Below the pieces are notes generated by a model that worked only from the letters and a program-made list of their open reading frames with translations, had not been told where the DNA came from and searched no databases. From assembly GCA_030248195.1 (NCBI GenBank), contig JASAND010020851.1, positions 1 to 64,000 on the forward strand: DNA of 64,000 nt. Reading direction: 5' to 3'. The first letter of the stretch is position 1. Each line of letters starts with the position of its first letter. This DNA is from Trissonchulus latispiculum. Taxonomy: Eukaryota > Nematoda > Enoplea > Enoplida > Ironidae. The translations under genes were made by a program, and so were the position numbers. Of this stretch, positions 45,601 through 57,698 are shown one piece after another.

Positions 45601-48529
45601 TTTTGAAAAGGGGGGTCCAAGGTAAAAGCCAACCAGCGGAGCCTCCCAGAAGTTAAACAATTTTTGCATTTTTGCCCAGAAACAGTACATTGGACGTTTA
45701 TATCTTGCAAAAAGTGATTTATCGCGCCGAAGGCGCGAAAATTTTTTAAAAATAGCTGTTTTTACCATAAAAACAGCAAAAATTTTCCATTTTATCATCC
45801 CAAAGGGGGGGGGTCTAGACCCCTTGAACCCCCCGCTGGGTGCGGCCTTGTGTGTAGACTCTATCATAGAATGCCCTTTTGTGGTGCGGTTCGGGTATTT
45901 GCTGCAAATGTTGTGGCACCGTGAATTATATACCCAATTCTTTTGAGTTTAACGGTCAAAACTTAGGGTCTGGCCTTGTGTAGGAGAAACATTTGGGGAA
46001 CCCAAAAATACGGTAAAAATAGCCTGTGATCTATACGTCATACTGCCTGGGTTTACTTTACTGGGGAGGGCGGGGGGGGAGTCCCCCACTTTTCGCCCCC
46101 CCCCCCACTCCGCGCCACCCCCACTTTTTTGGGCTTCCCCCCCACTCACTATAAGGTGCCGAGAAAATGTAAAATTTTAAGGATTTTTGGTAAAAATTTC
46201 CAAATATTTTCCGGCTTCGCCGGAATTTTTTGGTCAAAAGTAGCCTATTATGGTACTCAAACTCAATTTTTGAGCACTTTTTAGCATAGCTATAGCCAGT
46301 GTTTTCTGCTCGGACACTTTTGCGCTCTTTTGCGCACTACCCCAAAATTTTTTGCGCAATTTGCTAAAAAAGTGCGCATAGCAGGAAAAATGCTTAAATT
46401 TAGCATAAAATTTCTGTTTTTCATTTATTAGTAGTTGCATGACCTTTCTACAATGTTCAGAGCTTTTGATTATAAGATGCCAGAACTTAAAGGCTGAATA
46501 AATTTGCAGACTCACCTGACTTTGTAACGACGGGTCTGGGGCGCAGAAGCAAAAGACTTTAAAAAATAGCAACCATTTAACTACGTATTGTAATCTTCAA
46601 GTTTTATTGATATAAAAGTAAATTTGTATCAAGTTTTATTGATATAAAAGTAAATTTTTATTCTGTAAATTTAGCAAAATTATTAAATCTTTTGGCAATT
46701 TTGAAGTTGTTTGCAAGCTAAGAATCCTCACTGCTTTTTATAAAAACAAAAATACATGCTAGTTTGAAATTTCATCAAAAACTACGCAGTTTTCAGTAAA
46801 TGATTCCGACATCTGACTCAGTAATTTTCAGGGCTCAGCCAAGAGCATCTCTATTTTTAAATGCTTTTTGAACTGTCGGTGGGTAGAGAAAACATGGATA
46901 ATAACTGCCAAGAAATAATTATTCCCACCCCACTTTTTTCGCCAAAAATAAACCCAGACTGCTATATTATATAACTGCAAAACGTGCTCAAAAACCAAGT
47001 TTTGGTGCCAAAATAGACGATTTTAGACCAAGCAATTTGCGGCGACGCCGGCAAAATGTTGGAAATTTCTACCAAAAATCCTTGAAATTTGACACTTACT
47101 GGTCACTTTATGGTGAGTAGAGGAGAAGGCCAAAAACGTGGGATGTGGCCGAGAGAGGAACCCAAAAAGTGGAGAGGGGACGCCCCCACCCCCAGTAGAA
47201 AGCCAACAGAATGTGCTGTCTACAACTTGCGCTTGGCTGAGTTCTGAATTTGCTGAGTTTCTGAATTTCTTTAATCATATTATAATAGCAAAGATTGCTG
47301 CCGCAATCTACATTTCTATTCGCTCCTTACCTTGCCACAGGGGCGGATCCCCCCCTCCCGTCGGGATTCGAAGGAAGGAAAAATAATAGAGAAAACAGGG
47401 AAGCAGAAAAATACGCAGGGAAAAGAGCAAAAAACTAAAAATGATTCTTATTCTTAACGGCATACTTATTGCATTTATGAAGAAAAAGCTTGAAATGCGT
47501 CCGAAATTCCCCGGTGAAAAATTTTACCGCCACCTCTCCGTCACCAAATCCTGGATTTCCCATCTGCCTTTTGAGTTTCGGCTAGTTATCTAAACATGGT
47601 TCTGCAGTTTTCCCAGCCAAACTTTTTCAAATCAAATCAGATTATGTTATACAGTATGTGTAAGTTTTGACGTTTAGGCTTGAACTATGTTTATTGAGTT
47701 CTTATTTGTTTTTAGGTGAATGGAACAGTGGTGACTGGCGCTAATCACATGGAGGTTGTCAAGCTCATTACAGGTGAGTATAGTTCTCAGGCTTCAGTTT
47801 TTATCGGAAAAAGTTATGTCTTCCGAAATCCAGATTTACATTGAGCGGCCTTTGGAGGGCTGGTAATAGCTAGTTTTGCGCTATAAATAAGGAATTTTCA
47901 AATAATATCAGAAGCACATACATGTATTTTGTAAATTTTTTCTTTTACCGGTAAATTTTTCTGCAATCTTTTATTTTTGAAAAACTCGACATTTTTCCGA
48001 CTTGGCTGATTGCTATGCTGCGAAAACGTCAAAAATTTTGATTAAAACTAATCAAATTCATAGGTAACAAACAATTTAATGTAATTGCGCTATTCGTATG
48101 TTTTTTGCAGCGGGTTCCTATGTTGCCTTAACCCTACTGGGCAAAGCACCGGAGGGCTACTTTGGTGGCTACTGTGGTCCCGGCGGCGTCACGACCAGTG
48201 GTGCTGGCCCTCAGCCGAACAACTGTCATCAACTGCCCATGGTTCCACCACCCGTCAGTCTTCCACGACGCTGCTCACCCACCCCCCTAGCCCCGGATCT
48301 CAGCACCAGCCTTCTAGGGGGTGGTACTCCACCAGGTGGCCCCTCGATTTGGGGTGGCTCCCTGCCGCCCGGCCCTCCGTCCCCCTCTCTCTCGGAGGCC
48401 CCCACCCATCATTCCGCTTCCTGGTTCCATTCCCTTGGGGTTCCCTCCTCAGCCTCTGTCAGTCAACCGTCCGCGACGTCACCCAGTCTGATACCGCATG
48501 ATCTGATTTCGGGACCGATGCCTGTCAAT
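39699..48529 (+). CDS. PDZ-RhoGEF (ARHGEF11/12-like), first five coding exons, partial
   Basis: Exons are 39699-39861, 40075-40389, 45426-45475, 47716-47773 and 48111-48529, all with GT-AG introns and compatible phases (1, 1, 0, 1, 0). They give 335 residues. An in-frame TGA just before ATG 39699 supports that start. The PDZ domain begins VQRCVIVTKDEQGYGL, with the peptide-binding loop GYGL, and continues through NPVFVQSVKE, GVQVGDRIIKVNG, HMEVVKLI and GSYVALTLLGK. It matches the N-terminal PDZ of vertebrate LARG/PDZ-RhoGEF closely. In that family this PDZ binds plexin-B and receptor C-termini and links them to RhoA activation through downstream RGS-like, DH and PH domains. Those domains are not in this window. 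The last exon is Pro/Ser-rich. Introns 2 and 3 are loaded with transposons. Confidence 0.85.
41061..41086. repeat. 11-bp perfect hairpin
   Basis: AGGTAGTGCGC and its complement surround GTTA. It stands at the head of a repeat (41061 to about 42190) that has GGACCGATCCGGCTC and GGTATCAAATGAAAGCCC words like those of the 10-22 kb modules. Confidence 0.85.
42219..44137 (-). mobile_element. 5'-truncated non-LTR retrotransposon (LINE) with RT and RNase H remnants
   Basis: On the minus strand the reading moves through three blocks. The first is RT core GVPQGSCLSPLL and FADDLALWA (about 44110-43760). The second is RT thumb LGVTFDRLLNFG, EYCAGVWGP, then RNase H WTDGSAESGTSKGG (43745-42942). The third is VPSHCGMRGNEKAG with a final CPDCLQEEETLEHLILSCP zinc-knuckle-like motif (42758-42258). 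Frame changes or stops separate the blocks, so it is dead. RT plus RNase H fits I/R1-like groups. The insertion has a 20-bp target duplication (19 of 20 identical) at 42199-42218 and 44138-44157, and the 3' tail is (ATG)n. Confidence 0.88.
44308..44462 (+). repeat. 53-bp tandem repeat, three units
   Basis: Units contain CCCTATTCTG, GGCTGGTTTCAA and TTTTAAGCGCTGACTA. GATTCC markers at 44354 and 44407 give a 53-bp period. Confidence 0.75.
45584..45850 (+). mobile_element. hAT-like non-autonomous element (267 bp) in RhoGEF intron 3
   Basis: Ends CAGGCCCGCACCCAG and the complement of CAAGGCCGCACCCAG match at 13 of 15. The 8-bp duplication TGTGTAGA is present at 45576-45583 and 45851-45858. The interior has a GCGCCGAAGGCGC hairpin and G-runs. 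Confidence 0.88.
46050..46310 (-). repeat. G-run repeat block, opposite strand
   Basis: Long C-runs, then TTTCCGGCTTCGCCGGAA and GGTACTCAAACTCAATTTTTGAGC, mirror the block at 25697. No gene. Confidence 0.6.
46311..46919. other. AT-rich intron DNA
   Basis: Nothing recognisable. A 30-bp unit (TTTATTGATATAAAAGTAAATTT) is duplicated near 46603 and 46633. Confidence 0.4.
46920..47200 (+). repeat. G-run family block, diverged
   Basis: The shared words GTGCTCAAAAACCAAGTTT, GGCGACGCCGG and TACCAAAAATCC place it with the blocks at 25697 and 35530. Confidence 0.5.
47338..47575 (+). mobile_element. Degraded hAT-like element
   Basis: It starts CAGGGGCGGATCC and aligns with 26285-26665 (GGGATTCGAAG, AACGGCATACTTATTGCATT, CCGTCACCAAATCCTGGAT). 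The right end and target duplication are no longer clear. Confidence 0.6.
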
Positions 48530-50640
48530 GTAAGTCTGAGAGAGAGAATTGGCTTTGTGTTAAACTATGGTTCTGTTTTATCTTACTGGTTCGAAGCTGG
48601 CCTGTGTGTCTGGTGTATTTTCTTGGGGGGGGGGGGGGGGTGACTCCGGCTCCGGCTACCCCCCATGCGAGGAGCCTCCCCTCTCATAAAATGCCTTCGT
48701 GAATTCAACCGCTTTTTATAATCCATAAATTCTGCAATTTTTACCCTAAATTTTTAATAGGTGTTCCTGCTTTGATAGATCGATAGCGCTGGCCAATTTG
48801 AACCCCACTTCTAGGTTTCATTGAAACATCTTCTTCGGCTTTGATAGATTGTTTCTAATGGCATTTATTTATTTTAGCTTAAAACACCTAAAATTAGTCA
48901 TTTTACCAAGTTTTGACAGTTTTTACGCAGAAAAATGGAAAAATAGCAGACAGTGTTTCAAAAATATGCCCTAACCATCATTTTGGATGCCCCCAACCGA
49001 TAGCGGGGGCAAATTCGAGCGCAAACCCACTTCGATGATTTCAGGTAAAAACACAAAAAAATCGCTGTTTTTAAGCTTAAAATTAGCTTATAAGTCTATG
49101 TATTAGCTAAAAATTGAGAAAATTTTTGAAAATTTGACCTCAAAAACCTAATTTTTCGACACTTTTGGGCGACCCCCAAAAAAGTGGGGGTTGGGGCTTT
49201 CGAAAAGTGGGCCCCCCCCCCCCACTAAAAAATGCCAGAATTAATGGGCATATGACAAGCAGTCAGTCAAGCAGCTGTGGTGTAATTCATGATATATGTG
49301 GAAAAATCCATGCAAACACACCTGTTACATGATTTTTAGCTTTTTGTTTGATTGCATGCGATGCGTTATTGTTGGCGGGTTTTGTATTACTCTGTTCTCT
49401 GCGCATCTTGGTTTTTTCTGAAGGCAGTGGAGTGATCGATAATTTCAGAAATCGATTCCCATGAACGTGGGTTACCAGCCGTCCACTCAGTCGGAGAAGC
49501 GTCCAGCATGCAGCAATACGGATTTGAGCATAAAATTTGCAAAAAAGTCTGTGCTTTGTTGCCTGTTTATTTTCTGAAATCTTGGATCAATTTAAGGCTT
49601 AAAATTTAGCTTTCTATTATTTTTTCAAAACTCCAGCCTTCTGGCTTATTTTTAGGCCAAAATTTATGGGGGGGGGCGAAATGGGTGGGCTCAAAGTTGC
49701 CCCCCCCCCCATCGAAGGGGGGGGGGGCTCACCAAAAGTGGGGGCTCACCAAAAGTGGGGGGGCATATTTTTGGAAAAAATTTTGCAAATTTTTACGTTT
49801 TTTTGTGTAAAAATTGCCAAAAATCGCCAAAAAATAACTAATTTTAGGTGTTTTTTACGCTAAAATAGCGAAAATTTCGTTAAAATTCCGGCGAAGCCGG
49901 AAAAATTTTTGAAAATTTAGGGTAAAAATGGTGAAATCTGGCAATTTTTTGGGTTATGAGGGGGAGGTCAAAATTTATGGGGGGAACCTCGAATGGGGGG
50001 GGGAGGTTTCCGAGTGGGGGGACCCCCACCCCCCCCCAGTAAAAATAAGCCAGGCCTTCTTTCACCGAAATCTTTCCCCTCCACCTGACAACATTTATGG
50101 TCCCCAGAAACTGTGTGTTTAGAAAAAACCAGCCAGCCTGCGTCCCAGCCAGGCGTAAGTAAATATACACAGAATATACGTACCTGGATGGAACTTGTAT
50201 ACGTATATACGCAGCTACATGGCATCATACATTAACGTAGGATCGGATCCTGGTGGTAACGTAGGGTCAGATCCGGGGGGGGGGCTTGTCCCAAGAAAAT
50301 TCTGAGGGGCTTGTACCTTGAACCAAAATTTTCGAGGGGGGCTTGTACCATAAGTACCATAATTAACGCTAATAGTAATATAAACTGAAAATTTTTAAAG
50401 AACTTGAATAAAATTGCCAATTTTGGACAAAATTTCAAAATTTGATCTATTATTTGGAAAAAATAGGAAATTTTAGTAAAAAATTCCGTCGAAGCAGGAA
50501 ATTAATTGGAATTTTGGTGCGAATACCTATTTTTTCCGGCCATTTCTGCTTACCCCTTGCCCAATTTTTCCTTGCCCCTTACCCCTTGATGCGATAGGGC
50601 TTGTACCTAGTCCGGGTTGGGGGGGTGGGGGCTTGGACCC
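48530..50640. other. RhoGEF intron 5: homopolymers and G-run repeats
   Basis: G- or C-runs of 9-16 bases occur near 48626, 49211, 49670-49770, 49980-50040 and 50275. Words like CCGGCGAAGCCGGAA (49888) tie parts of it to the G-run family. No exon could be supported. Confidence 0.45.
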
Positions 50641-53600
50641 CCATACCCCCCCCGTGTTAACCTATGAGTGGCATGTATGTTGTCCATGAATGATATATAA
50701 TTTTTTAACCTTTGAGCTAAAGTACGGAAACTAAGAATTATTACGTACGTGACTTGAATCCTGGACTGTAAGACTCCTGAAATGCCGTCCACGTAAAATT
50801 AGATTAGGTTTTCCGTCCCTTCTCTTCGGGTTCTTTCTCTGTTGATCTTTATCTCGTCCAGACTAACTATATAGTTTCTCAGTTTTATGATCTGTTTTGG
50901 TATTGATAACTTTTGTACGCTGTTGAATTTGTTTTTTATGGATTTATGATCATGAAACCAACAGAAGAATGTAGTCTCAGCTTGTACGCTGTTGTGGGAC
51001 CCCCAAAAGTTCGAGAAGGAAGAAATTTTGGGTCATTTTGCTAGAAATATATATATACTGAAACTAGCACAGTTTTTAAGCTGTGACATTTTAGTTATGT
51101 ACTCTATCCAGTCTAGGTTGAATTTAAGACTTAGATCTTGTAAATTTCAGGGATTCAGGGATGTCGACTTATGTACTTTTAAGTCAAACATATTTAGGAC
51201 AGGATCCTTTAATTACCCTCACATCGTGGTCAAAATTGGAGAAATTTGCGCAGTCCCCCTACGTGCCTTCTATACTTTAGGGAACGATATGGCTTTAGCT
51301 AAATTGTCCAATAACTGGTTAAATTGTTTAGGGTAATTGGCTTTAGGATTGCTAAGCGGGATTTAATTATATATAATAGGAATTAATTCCCTTGGTGCGC
51401 ATCTTGCAGTGTAGTGGTCCGTGCTGGTCTGGGTGTCGCTTATTGCTTAACTTTTGATAGGAATCTTAATGTAGGCACTGCCGTTTCTGTTTCGTGTATA
51501 ACAGTCATTTACTTCTGCAACTTTAATTGGGTTTGTGTATTAAGCAATGCGTTATAAGAAATGTTACAGTTTTGCAAAGCTGTGGTACCTAACGCTAACG
51601 GTTGCTTTCATTTTTCTTTAGTATTGTATATATTGTATATAGAAATGGTAATATTTGAATTCGCGTAGTCTTTTTGAACATTTTTGGTCGGATCCCAGAT
51701 ATACGTATATATACTAGAACTAACGTTCCGCCCCAGGTGTGTACTGACCTGCAAGTAAACGACACTTCTATGTGCAGCATTATATACACTCTAGTGCAGA
51801 CCACAGAAGACCCCACGTTACGTTAGGTATATTTCTATTACGTGGTCCTGTGCTGTACGTATCTATAAGCGAACATAGAATATTTCTATACTTATATATA
51901 TAACTGAAATCAGTATAAATGCTATACACAAATCCTGTCCTGTCTCTATATTCATGTGTGTACATACGTTACTTATCCTTAAAAATTTGGTATACTAAGA
52001 CAGATATTTCATCTGGGATTTGCGGATATAGCTTTTATAGTTATTGGGGTGGTGGGGTGTACATATTTTATTCGTGCTGTTATTGGGTTAGGGTGACTGA
52101 AGTGCACCTGAGCAGGTATATACAGTTGATTTTGTTTCTTTTCTTTTTGGAATGAGCCTAAGACATACGTTCCTAGTTACATACCTATGTCTCTCTCTCC
52201 CGTTTTTCTTTTTTCTCTATTTCATCTTGTTTTGTATTTAGACTCATACGTATCCAGATGTTTTTATCTCCAACAGCATTTGTGGATTTTTTACGCTCAC
52301 TTTGGACACTTTTTACTGACCGGTCATTGTTGTATACGTATAATGTAGTTGTACGTATATATATAGGTGTAAGTCCACGAAGTCCAAAGTCCAACAATGC
52401 GATTTCATGTTTGAGTTTCCTCACCGATGCTTGACAACAGTAAACAGTAGGGGGGGGCAAATTGAGGTGTCAAACAAGCATATATATATATAGTATATAT
52501 ATATATATATATAGTATATTCATATATATAAATTAAAACTTAATGAAAGCAGAGCTACCTTTATATATTTATTTAGCTACAAACGTGCACCTGTGTAAAA
52601 TATATCGGCTACACGATGCTTATATACACATTAATCGTTGCATAATGTCTGTGTTTTCCTTCTGTTTGTTACAGTTTTAGCTGAGAAACATCAGTGTGCT
52701 TGGTGAATTGTTGAATTTCTGTTTAATTTTATGCCTTTTAGATGAACTCCTTGTTTGTGAATCGTTTAATAAGGATATATATACATTACATTAGTATATA
52801 ATATATATAATTCCAGTCGTTTTTTCTGCTACCTGTACTGGGAGTGCTCTCCTATTCACTGAAAGTATTACTATATTTACTATATATTTGAAGCTATATA
52901 GTCTGTGTAAGAGCTTACGTGATTTGTGATTGGCCACCTAGTGTCTAGTTTTTGCCTTGCCATATCTTGTCATAAAAGGAGGGCCTGATCTGTGATGGCA
53001 ATGAATTGGTTGAAAAAGCGATCTCGTAAATGGTATCGTAATCGCCAGTCCTTCGTTTGGACTCAGCTTGGTACGTATATATGTTCTATCATTTGTCGAT
53101 GACAAAAGTATATAGATATGTAATATATACATGGAGTATGACAAGCTTCAGAACTATATATATATATATATATATACACTCAGTGCTGCGTTCGTGAAAC
53201 GCATCCTGTGCACGCCAACAACCGATCCTATCCTCTCGTCTTCGAAAACAACTGCTTTCAGCTGCAAATACGTATATATATACTTTAAAAGCAGGAGTTG
53301 CTTGCACACGTTTATTGTCAACATATGTACAAACAATTTGAAACCTTTTTCATAATATGGCCACTTCACGGTAACCTGAAATTCGAGGGATCGAAAAATG
53401 TAAAAATTCAATTTTCAGCGATTCAGAGGAAACTCTGTAGAAATTGGTGAGAAGGGTGCCAAAACTAGAATGTTATCATTTTTTCTTCCTAATTTGCACC
53501 ATCATATTCATGTCTAGAAATTTAGTGCTACGAGTTACTAATTTCAGTGATTGATTGCCTTCACGACATTTATATAACTGTTTCTATTCGGTATTCGGTA

Positions 53601-53863
53601 TTTGCGCTTCCATTTTCCCCGACTTGAGAACCTTTTGATAAGTTCGTCTAAAGCGAAGTCTAAGGTGTTCTTTAAGTCGGCTTCTCTGTTCTGCTTTGTG
53701 CACCAACACCAGGTGTTTCACCTAACTTGCCCTCCAGACGGCATATGCGTTGCGGTCTGTTTTTGTGAAAACGTAGAATAATTGAAAGAAACAGCATAGT
53801 TTAATTAGCAGCTGCCAAATTTACATGTACGTACCTATTCGTTTGCACTTGTTTCCTTATATA
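50641..53863. other. AT-rich intron or intergenic DNA
   Basis: TA-rich microsatellites lie at 52478-52530, 52790-52812 and 53155-53178. No gene or repeat family is recognisable. A short open stretch at 52995-53070 before GTACGT looks exon-like but cannot be joined to the upstream gene. Confidence 0.4.
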
Positions 53864-54774
53864 TGTAAAGATTTGGCCCCAGTGACTGGATAAATGGCGA
53901 CCAAAACCCTTTACAGGGGCGCTGTGCGCTAAAGGCTGGATACGCAACCTGGACAGGGAGATAGTTCCAGGTCAGCCTCGACAAGCCTCGCCAATAGGAC
54001 ACGCCAGATAATACGTAAAACCTAAAGCTCACTCCCACTACGTTACCCCTGACCTAAGCCCTATGTACCCTACTTACCGAACTAAATAAATCTAGAACTT
54101 AGCTAAAATACAATAGGCCAAGTGGCCGTTGATTAAATTTACTGTATATAAAGGAGGGGGGTGTACCAGATAATAAATAAAAAAATCCACTCGATACTTA
54201 CAGAGTTATAGTCCAGGAATAGAGAGAAAAATAGGCATACATAGTATATAATAATAAATCCAGAATAATACTGAGCCCCGATACTTAATAGCTTTGGGGT
54301 CCCCCCTGTCCAGCCTATCACCAGACTGGGAGGCCTTTACTTTTCTAACCCGAGTTCAAAGGCGCTAAGGGACCCCCCAAAGAAATTGCAGTAAATAAAA
54401 TGCGACCGTAATTTTAGTAGTGAAAGGAAACACTCGAACCGACTAGACAAGGCGAAAGAATCAACGTAAGACTGACTAACTGGGCGGAAAGTCATCAAAC
54501 GAAACGCGCAATCATGCGATCACACGTGACTTCCGCCCAGCCAATGAGAAGCGAACGAAGTTTCGAAACAGAAATTTCCAGACAAACTAGAATATGCATG
54601 CTCTATCTTTGCAGACAGTAATAGAATTAACATGATATAAGTGAGATCAGAAATTATAGGGGCAAGTTTTTAGAAAAACTGGAGCGTACAAAACGTTTAC
54701 TAATATTGAAATGGAGAATCTTTTAAAATAATAAAATAACTATGCACAGTAGGGCATCCCCGCCCTACTGTACA
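53864..54774 (-). repeat. Candidate 3' LTR of the Ty3/gypsy element
   Basis: This 911-bp stretch starts TGTAAAG and ends CTGTACA in plus-strand terms, giving TGTA/TACA ends. On the minus strand it holds a CCAAT-like ATTGGCTGGGCGG stretch (near 54537) and TTTATATACAG (near 54150). A short GGGGA tract precedes its 5' end. The matching 5' LTR would lie beyond the window, so this cannot be confirmed here. Confidence 0.4.
54748..54769. repeat. 8-bp hairpin
   Basis: AGTAGGGC and GCCCTACT are exact complements around ATCCCC, close to the candidate LTR edge. Confidence 0.8.
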
Positions 54775-56790
54775 TGTCCCCAGGGCTTACCGCCCGAGCT
54801 CCTGCGAGGGAACTGACGGAAAACCCTAAATTTAGATCAGAAAGGGAATTTAGGTAAAATAGAAAATAGGATACGGCCATACATAAGTAAAAACCCAGTA
54901 GAAAAAATGCTAAGAAAAATGCTAATCAAAACTATAATAGTAGAAACTTGAACAGTAAAGAAAATTTTAGCGAGGCCATATAGGTATGGAACCATCCCCG
55001 GATCCAACTAGAAGGCGCATGGACTAAAGGTCAACCACGGGTGGAGCGCCGGGGGACCGTCAGCTATGTAATCAGCTGGAATTTGAGCGAAAAGTTTTAT
55101 GAGTAAAAGGAACCGGATAGGGTGTCATTGCGCGGCATAGCGAGATCACCCTGAAACAGGGGAGCGCTCGCCTCACGACATCGAATCACCTCGATGGTGG
55201 GCGCAGACTCACGAAGAGACTACGATGCCGTTACAGTGCTCATGACGACGCAACTATCAGATGGCAGGGAGGCATATGCCGCCGACCCCTCCAGTTTGGT
55301 AAGCGTAATTTTAGGGGCAGGGTTCGTTGGGACAACTACCATTTGCGCCCGCAAAAGTAGAATTTTAAGCGAAGGTGTGGTGACCATGCTAAAGGGAATT
55401 AATAGGGACCTTTTTGTCCATCCCCGGACGCCTCACTATACTAGTAACAAGAAAAAGTTTTTAGCCACTAAGAAAATTTTGGTTAATTTTTGGTTAGACT
55501 TTTGGTTAGCTTTTTAAGAATTTTGGCAAATACTCAAGATACAAAACAACATTCAAGCACTGAACAAGATACATATTATATGCGTATACATAAGACACAT
55601 GAAATTATTAAATATATTAGGGCTAGAATTTAGTTAGAAAACCAGTAGTTATAGAAATAAGAAATTTGATCTGTTTAAGAAGGTTAGATATTAAAATAAG
55701 AAATCAGAGTTTTTGGTAATAAATTATTAAAACAATTATTTTATGACTAAAATGTTGACTAAAACTGCACAATAATTAAAGTTTCATACATAATATAGAC
55801 ATCTAGCGTCTCTACCGCACACAACTTATTCTTCGATGTCTTCTTTCTTCTGGGGTAGGTAAAAAGTCACTACTCAGGAGATAAATATCAGTCATATAAT
55901 GGCAGTCATAATAGGAATGGCAGGATGGAGGGATAGTCATAATTGAGGTATATAAGTCCAAGTTGAGGATCATAATTGAGAATCAGGTAAAGTATAGTCA
56001 AAATATGGCAAGTCATAGTAGAGTAAGAATGGATCATAAATGTAGTCATAGAAGTAGAATAGTCATGGATCATAAGATCAGGAGGGAAGGATAATAGTAT
56101 GTTGGGGACCGGTAGGTACCAACCAATGATTTGGGACAACGTCCGCCGTTGTTTCTTCATTGAGACACCGTTTGGGTTGTAGTCACCGCCGATGTTGAGG
56201 CTATGAGGTTCATCCGTCGAAGATTTTTACCATAGGAAGGAGCCAGCTGGTCAACAAAACATCGCCGTTTCGGACCTTATCCTACCCTTCACCGGGCAGG
56301 CCCAACCCATCACCGGGTGGGAGGGGAAAGTACTAGGCTTCGCCATACGTAGTACTTATTGAAGGTAAGCCTGGTCTTATCCAGGCATAGCCGGGATTTA
56401 GACTTCTCTGAATACGCCGAATTATAGTGATGACACACCGGCACATGGATGGTAAATTCTGCCTGGTTATTCTATTCCGGCAATATAATTGCCATTTCTA
56501 TTGGTGTCGAGGCTAAACTCCGCCCGCACTTACGCATTTCGCAGCGCCGACTATAGTAAATAGAGAACATGGGCCGTCCATCTACTGCGACCACTATTTA
56601 TTGCCGGATCCCGCAATAAATCCACATGCTCTGTGGGCCGTGGCTATTGCAGTCTCTATAGGCAGACTGACTTAGTTAAAGCAGAGGACTAACTCCGTCC
56701 ACAGGTACTAGCTACCAATGGTACCTTAAGGGTAAAGTCAAGTATGTCTCCGGAACCTCGACTAATCCATCTAGTCCCTACTTGTACTAG

Positions 56791-56949
56791 TCAGTATAGG
56801 TGCAACGTACCGCACCACTTTCTGTTGATAGCCTCAACAGTGCTAGGATACATGTTCTTATAAGCTCTATCCAGGGAGTTCATACGAGAGCTATACATAG
56901 ATGAAAATACATTACAGTGCTCCAACAGATGCAGAGCAGCCTTGGTCAT
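56791..56949 (-). CDS. Small hypothetical ORF, 52 residues
   Basis: It starts MTKAALHLLEHCNVF and ends KWCGTLHLY. The frame stays open upstream for 13 more codons. Codon use looks regular and one Cys/Trp-containing tail (RKWCGTLHLY) is protein-like. I recognise no family. It may be a remnant of a retroelement third gene or chance. Confidence 0.25.
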   Translation of the reverse strand: MTKAALHLLEHCNVFSSMYSSRMNSLDRAYKNMYPSTVEAINRKWCGTLHLY

Positions 56950-57103
56950 CGGCAGGCGCTCCCCGCAATTACTGCCGAACAGGGAGGGTCAGCATAAACC
57001 GCCTCCTCAGGTGAAATAGGGTGTATCCCCACACCCACTTGAGTACCAATGATATGTGTGAGAAAAGAGAAAAAAAACAAGGACTGCCAAACGGCATAAT
57101 AGC

Positions 57104-57568
57104 TGTAAGCATGGTTGATGTGTGATAGGTACGAATAAAACTACTACGTGTGGTACGAAGACCGGTGCAGGAACTTGGAGGTGCATGTGTAGAACCTAAC
57201 TAAGGGTAAAAAACCTAACTAAGAAACCTAGCTAAGAGTGCATGAGAGCGGTAGGAGGAGGAGAGAGTAACTTACATCCCTCCTGTAATAAGAAGAAACC
57301 CAAGGTAGGATCCTTTTGTAAAGAAAGGTAAATTAAGTCTAAAGGTTTACAACCAAACGAGATAGGAAACCCCCATAGGTAAATTTTAGAAGTAAGTTTA
57401 AATAAGATAATGGTCTATTATGAGGAAAGAAAATTATAATAAGGGAAAGAGTAAAATTTGAAATGGATTTACAACGAAACACCCCTTAAAAAGTAATTAA
57501 AAGTCTAAAAGGATCCTAGAAAATTTAACCCACCCAAGGAGAAAAAACCAAAGGGAACCATGCTTACA
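57104..57568. repeat. 465-bp segment with 13-15 bp inverted ends
   Basis: It begins TGTAAGCATGGTT and ends AACCATGCTTACA; with flanking GC on each side the pair is 15 bp. TG...CA ends would suit an LTR, but no purine tract adjoins it. It may be a small nested element. Confidence 0.5.
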
Positions 57569-57698
57569 GCCGACAGAAAAAAAACCTAGCTAAAGGGCCC
57601 AAGAAAAGTTAGACACGCGTGGCCACGCGATTAATATGAATACAAGTACAAGCAAGTAGTGGTACTTGAGCAGAATATTCACCCGGAGGCATAACAGA

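Larger units (their letters stand above)
54775..57698 (-). other. Non-coding 3' region of the Ty3/gypsy element
   Basis: No env-like gene is visible. A motif AGTCATA recurs many times at 55890-56075. A short minus ORF lies at 56791-56949. AACCTAACTAAG-type repeats occur at 57196-57240. Part of it could be an insertion in the retroelement. Confidence 0.5.

Noticed and set aside
46234..46572. Minus frame of 112 residues rich in Lys and Phe
   Set aside because: Overlaps a G-run repeat block and AT-rich DNA; no recognisable motif.
49447..49470. Possible 18-bp RhoGEF exon AAATCGATTCCCATGAAC between TTTCAG and GTGGGT
   Set aside because: Phase fits but the match rests only on minimal splice dinucleotides.
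50992..51336. Plus frame of 114 residues
   Set aside because: No homology, no splice context, and composition matches the surrounding AT-rich DNA.
52950..53070. Exon-like stretch reading MNWLKKRSRKWYRNRQ before GTACGT
   Set aside because: The frame that would join RhoGEF exon 5 hits a stop, and no homology is recognised.
53893..53912. TGGCGACC as a retroviral-type primer binding site on the plus strand
   Set aside because: The retroelement lies on the minus strand, so a plus-strand binding site here has no matching element.
55194..55517. Plus-strand frame of 107 residues
   Set aside because: It runs against the retroelement, ends in low-complexity Lys/Leu sequence, and shows no domain.
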